Positions 46,696 to 55,605 of a DNA stretch of 64,000 bases are shown here, one piece after another. The position numbers and the translations under genes were made by a program. The notes beneath the pieces were generated by a model that had not been told where the DNA came from, did no database searches, and saw nothing but the letters and a program-made list of their open reading frames with translations. This stretch comes from Rhizobium sp. BT03 (GTDB lineage: Bacteria; Pseudomonadota; Alphaproteobacteria; Rhizobiales; Rhizobiaceae): the NCBI RefSeq assembly GCF_030053155.1, contig NZ_CP125640.1:744001-808000 (forward strand), read 5' to 3'. Numbering within the stretch: position 1 is the first letter of the stretch; every line of letters begins with the position of its first letter.

Positions 46696-49352
46696 TGGCG
46701 GCTGAGGTCAAGACCACCTGCCCCTATTGCGGCGTCGGCTGCGGCGTTATCGCCACGGTCGACGAGGCCGGCGCCGTCAGTGTCAAGGGCGATCCCGAGC
46801 ATCCGTCGAATTTCGGCCGGCTCTGCTCGAAGGGCTCGGCGCTTGCCGAAACCATCGATCTCGACGGCCGGCTTCTCCATCCCGAGATCGCAGGCGCACG
46901 CGCCAGCTGGGACGAGGCGCTCGATCTGGTCGCCCGGCGTTTCTCCGAAACGATCGCCGAACACGGGCCTGACGCCGTCGCCTTCTACGTCTCCGGCCAG
47001 TTGCTGACCGAGGATTACTACCTCGCCAACAAGCTGATGAAGGGCTTCATCGGTTCGGCCAATATCGACACCAATTCCAGGCTCTGCATGTCCTCGTCCG
47101 TGGCCGGCCATCGCCGCGCCTTCGGCGCCGATACCGTGCCCGGGACCTATGAGGATATCGAGCTTGCGGATCTGGTGGTGCTCACCGGCTCCAACCTCGC
47201 CTGGTGTCATCCCGTCATCTACCAGCGCCTTGCCGCCGCCAAGGCGGCGCGACCGAACATGCGGATCGTCGTCATCGATCCGCGCCGGACGATGACATGT
47301 GATATCGCCGACCTGCATCTGGCCATCCGCCCGGACGGCGACGTGGCGCTGTTCATGGGGCTGCTTGCCCATCTGGCGACAAGCCCCGCGATCGACCAGA
47401 ATTACATCGCATCCCATACGGAGGGTTTTGCCGGCGCCTTTGCTTCAGCCGCAGCGCTCGATATCAACGATCTGCTGGAACGGACCGGCCTGCCGGCCAT
47501 GCAGATTCGCGAATTCTTCCGCCTGTTCGAGACGACGTCGAAGGTGGTCACCTGCTACAGCCAGGGCGTCAACCAGTCCTCGTCCGGCACCGATAAGGTC
47601 AATGCCATCCTCAACTGCCATCTGGCGACCGGCCGCATCGGCCGCCCCGGCATGGGCCCCTTCTCGCTGACCGGCCAGCCGAACGCCATGGGCGGGCGCG
47701 AGGTCGGCGGTCTCGCCAACATGCTCGCCGCCCATATGGCGATCGAAAATCCTGAAGACCGCGACCGCGTTCAGCGCTTTTGGGAATCGCCGGTGATTGC
47801 CGCCAAGCCCGGGCTGAAGGCGGTCGACATGTTCCGCGCCGTCGCCGACGGCCGCATCAAGGCGCTCTGGATCATGGCCACCAATCCCGTCGTCTCGATG
47901 CCGGATGCCGACAGCGTCGAAAGCGCGATCGCCGCCTGTCCCTTCGTCGTCGTCTCCGACATTCTGAGAGAGACGGATACGGCCCGGCACGCGCAGGTGC
48001 TTCTGCCCTCGCTCGGCTGGGGCGAGAAGGACGGCACCGTCACCAATTCCGAACGGCGCATTTCCAGACAGCGGCCGTTTCTCGACATGCCCGGTGATGC
48101 CAAGGCCGACTGGTGGCAGCTTGCCGAGGTCGGACGCCGCATGGGATTTGCCGCCGCCTTCGATTTCGACGCACCGGCCGAGATTTTCGCCGAACACGCC
48201 GCCCTGTCCGCCTTCGAAAACAACGGCAGCCGCGACTTCGACATCGGCGCCCGCGCCGGTATCTCGAGCGACGCTTACGAGGAGCTGTCGCCCTTCCAGT
48301 GGCCGCAGGCGGCAGGGACAGAACCCGGCATCACCCGCTTCTTCGCCGATGGCGGTTTCTACCATGCCGACGGCAAGGCGCGCTTCGTCGCGGTGGAACC
48401 GCCGGCAACCGATCGTACCAATGCCGATTTCCCCTTCACGCTGAATACCGGGCGCATCCGCGACCAGTGGCACACAATGACGCGAACCGGAAAGAGCGCC
48501 CGGCTGTCCGCCCATATCGCCGAACCCTTTGCCGAGATCCATCCGCGCGACGCGATCGAGACCGGCATATCGAGCGCCGGCCTTGTCGAGATCGACAGCC
48601 CCCACGGCAAGGCGATCGTCCGGGCGCTGGTGACCGATCGCCAGGCGCGCGGCGGCATTTTCGCGCCGATGCACTGGAACGACCAGTTCGCGGCAAAAGC
48701 GCGGATCGACGCCGTGGTCGCGCCGATCACCGATCCCTTTTCCGGCCAGCCGGCGTCGAAGAACGTCGCTGTCGCCGTCCGGCCCTTCCCCGCCAGCCAT
48801 TACGGTTTCGCCGTCTCGGCAACAAAACCCGTAACACCTGACGCGGCCTATTGGGCGCTGGCGAAAGCCGAGGGCGGCTGGCGGCTGGAGCTTGCCTTCG
48901 ACCGGACCGTCGAAGACTGGACGGCCTGGTGCCGGGCGGTTTTCGCCATTCCTGATGAGATCGAACCGCTGGGATATGCCGACCGGCAAACCGGCGACCT
49001 CCGGCTCGCCTTCTTCGATGGCGAGACGCTGCTCGCCGCATTGTTCCTTGCTCGCGAGCCGGTCGCCGTCGCGCGCAACTGGGCGATCTCGCAGCTCTCC
49101 GCCGCACATGATGATCTGAGGAAACGTTTTGCACTCGTCGCCGGTCGTCCCGGCGCCGGCAGGCCGGATCCGGGCGCCACCGTCTGCTCCTGCTTCAGCG
49201 TCGGGGTCAACCAGATCGCCGCCGCCGTGCGCGGCGGATGCCACAGCGTCGAGGCGGTGGGCAAGGAAACGAGCGCCGGAACCAATTGCGGCTCCTGCCG
49301 CGGCGAAATCGGCAGGATCATCGATCGCTGTCTTGCCGCCGCCGCGGAGTGA
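46695..49352 (+). CDS. nasA: Assimilatory nitrate reductase catalytic subunit
   Basis: An 885-aa molybdopterin oxidoreductase reducing nitrate to nitrite in the cytoplasm. The N-terminal [4Fe-4S] motif is CPYCGVGC (9-16) plus Cys43. The Mo-cofactor regions include NSRLCMSSSVAGHRRAFGAD, then YSQGVNQSSSGTDKVNAI and GQPNAMGGREVGGLANML; the Cys of SRLCMSS is the likely Mo ligand. The C-terminus (about 829-885) carries a BFD-type [2Fe-2S] domain (CSCFSVGVNQIAAAVRGG and CGSCRGEIG) for electron entry. No TAT signal. Last gene of the operon; no separate electron-transfer subunit or sirohaem synthase follows. Confidence 0.94.
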   Translation: MAAEVKTTCPYCGVGCGVIATVDEAGAVSVKGDPEHPSNFGRLCSKGSALAETIDLDGRLLHPEIAGARASWDEALDLVARRFSETIAEHGPDAVAFYVSGQLLTEDYYLANKLMKGFIGSANIDTNSRLCMSSSVAGHRRAFGADTVPGTYEDIELADLVVLTGSNLAWCHPVIYQRLAAAKAARPNMRIVVIDPRRTMTCDIADLHLAIRPDGDVALFMGLLAHLATSPAIDQNYIASHTEGFAGAFASAAALDINDLLERTGLPAMQIREFFRLFETTSKVVTCYSQGVNQSSSGTDKVNAILNCHLATGRIGRPGMGPFSLTGQPNAMGGREVGGLANMLAAHMAIENPEDRDRVQRFWESPVIAAKPGLKAVDMFRAVADGRIKALWIMATNPVVSMPDADSVESAIAACPFVVVSDILRETDTARHAQVLLPSLGWGEKDGTVTNSERRISRQRPFLDMPGDAKADWWQLAEVGRRMGFAAAFDFDAPAEIFAEHAALSAFENNGSRDFDIGARAGISSDAYEELSPFQWPQAAGTEPGITRFFADGGFYHADGKARFVAVEPPATDRTNADFPFTLNTGRIRDQWHTMTRTGKSARLSAHIAEPFAEIHPRDAIETGISSAGLVEIDSPHGKAIVRALVTDRQARGGIFAPMHWNDQFAAKARIDAVVAPITDPFSGQPASKNVAVAVRPFPASHYGFAVSATKPVTPDAAYWALAKAEGGWRLELAFDRTVEDWTAWCRAVFAIPDEIEPLGYADRQTGDLRLAFFDGETLLAALFLAREPVAVARNWAISQLSAAHDDLRKRFALVAGRPGAGRPDPGATVCSCFSVGVNQIAAAVRGGCHSVEAVGKETSAGTNCGSCRGEIGRIIDRCLAAAAE

Positions 49353-49365
49353 AAGGCAGGGACCC

Positions 49366-50046
49366 TTATCCGACCGTCTTCGGGACGATGAACATTTTAT
49401 GGTCGGCCGAGATACGCACCGAGATCTCGTCGTAGGATGACAGGGTCCGATGCGGCGTTTCCATCTTGTCATGATGAGTCGCCGTGACGACCATGACATC
49501 GGCGCCCGCCGCCTCGCCGGCAGTAATGCCGGCGGCGACATCCTCGAAAACCAGGCAGTCCTGCGTGCTGACGCCGAGGCGTTCGGCGCCGAGAATATAA
49601 CATTGCGGATCGGGTTTTCCGACCTTCACATCCTCAGCCGTCACCATGAATTTTGGCAGCGACAGGCCTGCCGCCTCCAGCCGCCGGCGGGCAAGTCGCA
49701 AAGGCGATGAGGTGACGATCGCCCAGCGATCCGGCGGCAGCGAGCTCAGGAATGCCGCAGCACCTGAAATGGCGACGACATCGCCGACATCGGCGATCTC
49801 GGCCTCGGTCACCAGCCTGGCTTCATGTTCGGGATCGACGCCCGGCAGGTTCAGCCGGGCGATCGTGTCGACGCCGCGCGATCCATGCATCTTCGGCAGA
49901 AAGTCGGCGACATCGAGCCCCTGACGCCTTGCCCAGTCGCTCCATGCACGCTCGGCCGCTTTGATCGAATTGAGAATGGTGCCGTCCATATCGAACAGGA
50001 AGGCGGCATAAGGCTTCTCGAAGCCACGGGGCATCGGCAGGGACAA
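49366..50046 (-). CDS. HAD-family phosphatase (sugar-phosphate type)
   Basis: A 226-aa haloacid dehalogenase-superfamily hydrolase. The nucleophile motif is FLFDMDGTILNS with Asp19/Asp21. Motif II is AIVTSSP and motif III/IV is KVGKPDPQCYILGAERLGV with CLVFEDVAAGITAGEAAGAD. The cap domain type matches beta-phosphoglucomutase / glycerol-3-phosphatase relatives; substrate undetermined. It converges on nasA with 13 bases between stops. Confidence 0.88.
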   Translation of the reverse strand: MSLPMPRGFEKPYAAFLFDMDGTILNSIKAAERAWSDWARRQGLDVADFLPKMHGSRGVDTIARLNLPGVDPEHEARLVTEAEIADVGDVVAISGAAAFLSSLPPDRWAIVTSSPLRLARRRLEAAGLSLPKFMVTAEDVKVGKPDPQCYILGAERLGVSTQDCLVFEDVAAGITAGEAAGADVMVVTATHHDKMETPHRTLSSYDEISVRISADHKMFIVPKTVG

Positions 50047-50162
50047 AAGCGGATCCTTTAAGGAAAAGCATCGGATGGTTGTCGTATCGGGCGATGAAAC
50101 GGCAAATCACCGGCTTTTGCAAGCGTCGGCAGCTAGAGGCGACGCCTGCAAAATTCCCGCCC

Positions 50163-50477
50163 CTAAAAAGCCGCTGTGCCGGATGTGGCAATCAGATCAC
50201 AGGAGAGGCGAAGGCCGATCGGGTCGTGGCAGAGGTCATCGCCGTCGGCGAGTTCCAATGCGGGCGGAACGTCGGCGCGCAGATAGGCCTGTGTTGTCGG
50301 ATCGATGCGCGTCGGAATGGCGGTCCATAGTGAGGGGCGGCTGATGTCGATCGCTGAGATACCGTCCTTCTCGCCGCCCATGGCAGAGGATGCGATTGCC
50401 ATGCCGCTTGCCGTCAGGGCGAGTGCAAGGGCAATCTGGAGACCGAGATCTGCGGCCTCACGAGGGGAAACGAACAT
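50163..50477 (-). CDS. Small hypothetical protein, possibly exported
   Basis: A 104-aa protein starting MFVSPREAADLGLQIALALA, with a hydrophobic stretch at about 12-33 that could be a signal anchor. It is followed by a mixed region with two cysteines (DDLCHDPIGLRLSCDLI). ATGAGGCCGCT precedes the ATG, giving GAGG with good spacing. No family recognised; moderate chance of being real. Confidence 0.5.
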   Translation of the reverse strand: MFVSPREAADLGLQIALALALTASGMAIASSAMGGEKDGISAIDISRPSLWTAIPTRIDPTTQAYLRADVPPALELADGDDLCHDPIGLRLSCDLIATSGTAAF

Positions 50478-50611
50478 AGCGGCCTCATGCTGCTGTTTTC
50501 TAGCGTTTCACCATGTCCCTAAGGCAGGCAGCAGCGACGATCCAGCGGCTTCGGCGGTTAAGGTTTACGCGTAACCATGCAAGGCGCGCGTGCAGTTTTT
50601 CGCAAAATTTG

Positions 50612-50636
50612 GGAACAATGATTCCGCCGGGCAGTT
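50612..50636 (+). promoter_or_regulatory. Candidate general-stress (EcfG/RpoE2) promoter
   Basis: GGAAC at 50612-50616, 18-base spacer, TT at 50635-50636, 44 bases before the small exported protein gene. Confidence 0.6.
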
Positions 50637-50679
50637 AGCCGATGGCCACCCAAGATGAAAATCAAAGGAGGATATCCTC

Positions 50680-51006
50680 ATGACCAAGTCCCTTGTTGCC
50701 GCTTCGCTGCTCGCGATCGGCATGGCATCGTCGGCCTTTGCCCAGTCGAACCCCGACCCGATCGGGCCGACGAATGGCGGCTCGACCGATCCGAGTTCGG
50801 GTAACTATTCGTCGGATTACACCAACAGTGACAACGGTATGTATCCGGTGCAGGTCGCGCCGGTCGATCCGACCACGACACAGAGTATCGGCCGACCGCA
50901 AACGATGGAATGCCCCGGCATGCCGCAGCAGATGTCCGGCGTCGACACACGCGGCGGTCAGAGCGGCGCATCGATCAGCGAAGCCTGCCGCGAATACGAC
51001 AACTAA
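50680..51006 (+). CDS. Small secreted Ser/Pro-rich hypothetical protein
   Basis: A 108-aa protein with a signal peptide (MTKSLVAASLLAIGMASSAF, cleaved after AFA). The disordered mature region is rich in Ser, Asn, Pro and Gln, with two cysteines near the end (TMECPGMPQ and EACREYDN). AAAGGAGGATATCCTC precedes the ATG. It carries a stress-type promoter motif upstream and a terminator downstream, so it is a monocistronic, probably stress-induced envelope protein. Function unknown. Confidence 0.75.
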   Translation: MTKSLVAASLLAIGMASSAFAQSNPDPIGPTNGGSTDPSSGNYSSDYTNSDNGMYPVQVAPVDPTTTQSIGRPQTMECPGMPQQMSGVDTRGGQSGASISEACREYDN

Positions 51007-51029
51007 AGCGCGGTTCTCCGCAGTCAGAG

Positions 51030-51053
51030 AAGGCCGGTTCACGCCGGCCTTTT
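51030..51053 (+). terminator. Terminator of the small secreted protein gene
   Basis: AAGGCCGG / CCGGCCTT perfect 8-bp stem with a 6-base loop followed by TT, 24 bases after the stop. Confidence 0.8.
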
Positions 51054-51095
51054 CATATGCGACAGCAATGAAAGCATTCTTCCGGCTGAAACTTT

Positions 51096-51121
51096 TGATC
51101 CGGCCGTTCCGTAGGACCGTA
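51096..51121 (+). promoter_or_regulatory. TGATCC motif upstream of photolyase
   Basis: TGATCC at 51096-51101, 18 bases, then TAGCAG from 51120. The -35-like hexamer equals that of the Rhodobacter RpoE (singlet oxygen) promoters; the -10 part is a weak match. The same TGATCC-N18-TA arrangement precedes the ChrR-like gene. Confidence 0.35.
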
Positions 51122-51150
51122 GCAGGGAACACACGCAGGAAACGGTTTCA

Positions 51151-52632
51151 TTGACGAAGGACGCGGCAAAACCTGTCATTCTCTGGTTTCGCAAGGATTT
51201 GCGCCTTGACGACAACCAGGCTCTCAACGCGGCCCACCGCTCCGGGCGGCCGGTCATTCCCCTCTATATCAGCGAGCCCGCGGCAGGCACCGGTCCATTG
51301 GGCGCCGCGCAGGCCTGGTGGCTTCACCATTCCCTGGAAGCACTTGATACGTCGCTGCGCCGGCGGCAGGGACGGCTGGTGCTTGCGAGCGGCGAGGCGC
51401 TCGAAGTGCTCTGCGCCTTGATCCGGGAGAGTGGTGCCGAATCCGTCTTCTGGAACCGCCGCTACGATCCGTCGGGGATTTCCATTGACATCCGCATCGA
51501 GCAGGAATTGGAAAAGCAGGCGATCGAGGTGAGAAGCTTCGGCGGCCAGTTGCTGCACGACCCTTCGCGGCTGATGACCGGCAACGGCACGCCCTATCGC
51601 GTCTATACGCCATTCTGGCGGGCGTTGGAGAGTGCGGGCGAACCGGAGCCGCCGCTCACTGCGCCCGCGAAACTGCGGCTGGCATCGGAGCTTGCAAAAT
51701 CGGAGCGGCTGGAGAGCTGGACGCTGCTGCCGACGAAGCCGGACTGGGCGAAGGATTTCAGCGATCTCTGGACGCCGGGCGAGCAGGGCGCGAGCGAGAG
51801 GCTCAGCACCTTCGTCGAGGACGCGCTCAACGGCTATAAGGAGAACCGTGACTTTCCGGCCAAGCAGGCGACATCGATGCTGTCGCCGCATCTGGCGCTT
51901 GGCGAGATCTCCCCTGCCCGCATCTGGGATGCGACACGCGGTCTGTCGAAACGCGTGCCGGCAGCCGATATCGTCCATTTCCGCAAGGAAATTGCCTGGC
52001 GCGAATTCTCCTATCACCTGCTGTTCCATTTCCCGAAGCTTGCCTCTCAGAACTGGAACGATCGTTTCGACGGCTTCGAATGGCGCAACGACGACGGTGA
52101 TTTCAAGGCGTGGTGCCGGGGGCTGACCGGCTACCCGATCGTCGATGCCGGCATGCGCCAGCTCTGGCGCCATGGCTGGATGCACAATCGCGTGCGCATG
52201 ATCGTCGCCTCCTTCCTCATCAAGGACCTGATGGTCGACTGGCGCCGCGGCGAGGCCTGGTTTCGCGAGACGCTGGTCGATGCCGATCCCGCCAACAATG
52301 CGGCAAGCTGGCAGTGGGTGGCGGGCTCGGGAGCCGACGCCTCGCCGTTCTTCCGCATCTTCAATCCTATGCTGCAGGGCCAGACCTTCGATCCTGACGG
52401 CGATTATATCAGAGCTCACGTGCCGGAGCTTCGAAAGCTCGGGGCAAAATACATCCACCGGCCGTTCGAAGCGCCGAAAAGCATGCTCGACGAGGCGGGC
52501 ATCACCCTTGGCCAAACCTATCCGAAACCGATCGTCGACCATGCGAGCGCGCGCAACCGGGCGCTCGCCGCCTACAACGCCACGAAAGATCCCGCATCGA
52601 CGCGCAGGTCCGCCCCGCACCGCGCCGGTTAA
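51151..52632 (+). CDS. phrA: Deoxyribodipyrimidine photolyase
   Basis: A 493-aa FAD-dependent DNA photolyase repairing UV-induced cyclobutane dimers with blue light. The N-terminal antenna domain is VILWFRKDLRLDDNQALNAA. The FAD-binding C-terminal domain includes SMLSPHLALGEISPARIWDA, the GYPIVDAGMRQLW segment, HNRVRMIVASFLIKDLMVDW and ASWQWVAGSGADASPFFRIF with the electron-transfer tryptophans. The start is a TTG at 51151, about 10 bases after AGGAAA; no in-frame ATG occurs before the conserved sequence. It is followed by cfa and lies near an SDR and a chrR-like gene. Confidence 0.93.
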   Translation: MTKDAAKPVILWFRKDLRLDDNQALNAAHRSGRPVIPLYISEPAAGTGPLGAAQAWWLHHSLEALDTSLRRRQGRLVLASGEALEVLCALIRESGAESVFWNRRYDPSGISIDIRIEQELEKQAIEVRSFGGQLLHDPSRLMTGNGTPYRVYTPFWRALESAGEPEPPLTAPAKLRLASELAKSERLESWTLLPTKPDWAKDFSDLWTPGEQGASERLSTFVEDALNGYKENRDFPAKQATSMLSPHLALGEISPARIWDATRGLSKRVPAADIVHFRKEIAWREFSYHLLFHFPKLASQNWNDRFDGFEWRNDDGDFKAWCRGLTGYPIVDAGMRQLWRHGWMHNRVRMIVASFLIKDLMVDWRRGEAWFRETLVDADPANNAASWQWVAGSGADASPFFRIFNPMLQGQTFDPDGDYIRAHVPELRKLGAKYIHRPFEAPKSMLDEAGITLGQTYPKPIVDHASARNRALAAYNATKDPASTRRSAPHRAG

Positions 52633-52753
52633 ATCTGTTCCGATTTCGGGAATTATGCGGTAGCCTTCGGTGCAATGGCCGGGGGGCGGCCGCGTGTTTA
52701 TGATAGGATGCTTCGTCGTCCCTAACCGGCAAGAAAATGCTGGAGGAGGAGAG

Positions 52754-54013
52754 ATGAGCAAGGCGCAGGACTGGAATCTGCTGGCTCGTGACGCGGTGAC
52801 GCTGACGGCCGAAAACATGTCCCGCATGGTGAAGGGTCTTCCCTTCAAGGCAAAGCTGGCTCTGCGCGGACTTCTGCACATGCAGCACGGTTCGCTCGCC
52901 GTTACCCTCCCCGACGGCCGCCGGCTGCTGGTCGAGGGCAAGAAGGCCGGGCCGAAAGCGGCTCTCAGCCTCCACAACTGGAACCTTGCCTACCGGGCGC
53001 TGACGAGCGGCACGATCGGGGTTGCCGAAACCTATATGGACGGCGACTGGGACAGCCCCGACATCGCCTCCTTCCTCGAACTCTTTCTCGTCAACGGCGA
53101 GGCGGCCTTCAGCTATGCGCATGGCAAGGGCGGCCTTGGCCGCCTGCTCGAGCGCGTCCGCCATTGGATGAACACCAACACCAGGACAGGCTCGAAGCGC
53201 AACATTTCCGCCCATTACGATCTCGGCAACGATTTCTACAGGCAATGGCTCGATCCGAGCATGACCTATTCCTCCGCACTCTACTCCACCGGCGCCAACG
53301 ACCTGCAATCGGCACAGAATGCCAAATATCGCGCGCTCGCCGAGGCGACCGGCATCGGGCCCGGAGATCACGTGCTGGAGATCGGCTGCGGCTGGGGCGG
53401 TTTTGCCGAATTCGCGGCAGGCGAGCTGAATTGCAAGGTGACCGGGCTGACGATCAGCCGCGAGCAGCTCGCCTTCGCCGAAGAGCGCATCCGCAAGGCC
53501 GGCCTCGGCGACCGCGTCGAATTCCGCTTCCAGGACTACCGCGACGAGGTCGGCCTTTATGACCGGATCGTCTCGATCGAAATGTTCGAAGCGGTCGGCG
53601 AGAAATATTGGCCGTCCTATTTCTCCAAGCTCAGGCAATGTCTGAAGCCGGGTGGCAAGGCCGGCCTGCAGATCATCACCATCCAGCCAGAATCCTTCGA
53701 CCAGTATCGCAGCAATCCCGACTTCATCCAGAAATATGTCTTTCCCGGCGGCATGCTGCCGACGCGCAATCACCTGGCAGACCTTGCCGGCAAGGTCGAT
53801 CTGTCGCTGGACAAGGATTTCGGCTTCGGGCTCGACTATGCCCGCACGCTTGCCGAATGGCGCGAGCGCTTCTGGTCGGTGTGGGAACGCATCCGCCCGA
53901 TGGGTTTCGACGAGCGTTTCAAACGGCTCTGGGAATTCTACCTGTTCTATTGCGAGGCCGGCTTCCGCGCCCGCAATATCGATGTGCGCCAGGTGGTGTT
54001 CTCGCGCCGCTGA
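52754..54013 (+). CDS. cfa: Cyclopropane-fatty-acyl-phospholipid synthase
   Basis: A 419-aa SAM-dependent enzyme that adds a methylene bridge to unsaturated acyl chains of membrane phospholipids. The N-terminal lipid-binding domain (about 1-130) is followed by ISAHYDLGNDFYRQWLDPSM, the SAM motif HVLEIGCGWGGFAEFA (about 204-219), and the catalytic-region segment YDRIVSIEMFEAVGEKYWPS with the conserved Glu. TGGAGGAGGAGAG precedes the ATG at 52754. It follows phrA and is convergent with the SDR gene (stops adjacent). Membrane-protective role in acid or oxidative stress is known for the family. Confidence 0.93.
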   Translation: MSKAQDWNLLARDAVTLTAENMSRMVKGLPFKAKLALRGLLHMQHGSLAVTLPDGRRLLVEGKKAGPKAALSLHNWNLAYRALTSGTIGVAETYMDGDWDSPDIASFLELFLVNGEAAFSYAHGKGGLGRLLERVRHWMNTNTRTGSKRNISAHYDLGNDFYRQWLDPSMTYSSALYSTGANDLQSAQNAKYRALAEATGIGPGDHVLEIGCGWGGFAEFAAGELNCKVTGLTISREQLAFAEERIRKAGLGDRVEFRFQDYRDEVGLYDRIVSIEMFEAVGEKYWPSYFSKLRQCLKPGGKAGLQIITIQPESFDQYRSNPDFIQKYVFPGGMLPTRNHLADLAGKVDLSLDKDFGFGLDYARTLAEWRERFWSVWERIRPMGFDERFKRLWEFYLFYCEAGFRARNIDVRQVVFSRR

Positions 54014-54847
54014 TCATTCCGCTGGATGCGGCGTCACCGGATGGTGACCTGCCGATGGCGGCCGCTCCCGCCAGCCGGTTACGCGGTTCACCAGCGGGAA
54101 ATAAGCGCCATAGGGCAGCAGGCGCGCCAGCTTCAGCATGGTGGCGAAGCGCTTCGGGAACGTGATCTCGAAAGCCTGCGTTTTCAGACCGGCGGCAATC
54201 TCCCGGGCCGCCTCCTCGACCGATACCAGCGCCGGCGTGGGAAAGGCGTTCTTCCGCGTTGCCGGCGTATCGACGAAACCGGGGCTGACGAGCTGGATGC
54301 GGATGCCGATCTTGTCGAGATCGAATTTCAGGCTTTCGGCCATATTGATCAGCGCCGCCTTGGTCGCTCCATAGGCCGCCCCCGTCGGCAGGCCGCCATA
54401 GCCGGTGACGGCGGAGACGATGGCGATCTGCCCCTGCCCCTTCGTCTTCATATGGCCGATCGCCGGCAACAGACAGTTGACGACGCCGGAAAGATTGACG
54501 GCAAAGCTTTTCTCGAAATCGGCGCGGTTCATATCCTCGGCATGAACCGGCAGATAGACGCCGGCATTGAGGATCGCCATAGCGAGCGTGCCGTGCTCAT
54601 ATTCGATGGAGGCCATGATGTGTTCCATGTCCTCGGCATCGGTCACGTCGCCGTCGAGAACGACGATGCTGCCGGAAAGGCCGCGGGCCTCGGCCTGCAG
54701 TTCGACCAGCTTTTCGTGACGTCTTGAAGTAACGGCGACCTTGTATCCTTCGGCCGCGAGCTTCAGCGCAAGCGCCCGGCCGATACCGGAGCTCGCCCCG
54801 GTGATCCAGACGATTCCATGTTCGGGACGGGCGATGAAATCACGCAT
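54014..54847 (-). CDS. Short-chain dehydrogenase/reductase
   Basis: A 277-aa SDR. Its NAD(P)-binding motif is WITGASSGIGRALALKLAAE (TGASSGIG, about 16-23), with NAG in AILNAGVYLP, a catalytic Ser in IAIVSAVTGYGG and the Tyr-x3-Lys YGATK. The C-terminal tail (KRFATMLKLARLLPYGAYFP) is typical of the group found next to cyclopropane synthase and photolyase genes in singlet-oxygen regulons. A stress-type promoter motif lies about 35 bases upstream. Substrate unknown. Confidence 0.88.
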   Translation of the reverse strand: MRDFIARPEHGIVWITGASSGIGRALALKLAAEGYKVAVTSRRHEKLVELQAEARGLSGSIVVLDGDVTDAEDMEHIMASIEYEHGTLAMAILNAGVYLPVHAEDMNRADFEKSFAVNLSGVVNCLLPAIGHMKTKGQGQIAIVSAVTGYGGLPTGAAYGATKAALINMAESLKFDLDKIGIRIQLVSPGFVDTPATRKNAFPTPALVSVEEAAREIAAGLKTQAFEITFPKRFATMLKLARLLPYGAYFPLVNRVTGWRERPPSAGHHPVTPHPAE

Positions 54848-54881
54848 GACATCTTCCTCCGGCTCTGCCTGACCAACACGA

Positions 54882-54906
54882 AAACAGCTCCGGAAGTTTC
54901 TGTTCC
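54882..54906 (-). promoter_or_regulatory. Candidate general-stress (EcfG/RpoE2) promoter of the SDR gene
   Basis: Minus strand: GGAAC at 54906-54902, 18-base spacer, TT at 54883-54882, 35 bases before the SDR ATG at 54847. Confidence 0.6.
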
Positions 54907-54945
54907 TCCCGGATGTATGGCTCTATCACACCATTGTGGCTGCTT

Positions 54946-55605
54946 TCAGCCGATCAGGTCGCCAATCATCTGGCGAAGGGATCCCGTCAGCCTGACCGGC
55001 CCGTCCGAAACGGCAAAGGCGATGCAGGGCCTGTCTTTTTCGGCGACCGGCCGGTGGTCGACCGTCTCGTCGGCAATGGAGATGTCGCCGGGGCCGAAAC
55101 GGCCGCGTTCATCGTTGAAGGCGCCGTCGAGGATGAGGATCAGCTCCATGCCTTTGTGGGTGTGAGCCGGCAGGGCGCGGCCTGGACGGATCCACATCAG
55201 GCTGACCTCGCAGCCGTCCATATCGAGGCAATAGTCCTTGAAGCCCGGCAACCGCCGCCGCCAGGGTACGTTCTCGGCTTCGAAGCCGACGAGATCACGC
55301 AATGCCTGGGGAAAGAGCGCGTTTTCCGGCCATGCGGCCGCCCGTGGCGCCGGCACGGGAGAAGCGGAGGAAAAGATTGCCTGAAGCCGCCGGTCGCGAT
55401 CGGCAATGGCGGTTCCCGGCACGCTTTCCAGCGCCTCCCCGGCGAGCAGCTCGAGGCTGTCCACCAGCCTGCGATTGTCCGGCTTCATTTCGAGATGGGA
55501 CCGCACCAGCACACGCGCCGGCTCGGGCAAGGAGCCGGCAACATAATGCGCCATCAATGCATCGATCGTGTCGATCTGCTCGTCAATCATGCCGGTTTCG
55601 GTCAC
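54946..55605 (-). CDS. chrR: ChrR-like cupin protein with degenerate anti-sigma zinc site
   Basis: A 219-aa protein of the ChrR family, the zinc-dependent anti-sigma factor that holds RpoE until singlet oxygen is sensed. The N-terminal helical part keeps His20 and His37, but the H-x3-C-x2-C pair is replaced by Lys41 and Asn44 (SHLEMKPDNRR). The C-terminal cupin site looks complete: His148, His150, Glu154 (PAHTHKGMEL) and His184 (TVDHRPVA). The start is GTG at 55605 (ATG at 55590 possible). No ECF sigma gene is adjacent. It may be a cupin sensor no longer relying on the N-terminal zinc. Confidence 0.75.
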   Translation of the reverse strand: MTETGMIDEQIDTIDALMAHYVAGSLPEPARVLVRSHLEMKPDNRRLVDSLELLAGEALESVPGTAIADRDRRLQAIFSSASPVPAPRAAAWPENALFPQALRDLVGFEAENVPWRRRLPGFKDYCLDMDGCEVSLMWIRPGRALPAHTHKGMELILILDGAFNDERGRFGPGDISIADETVDHRPVAEKDRPCIAFAVSDGPVRLTGSLRQMIGDLIG

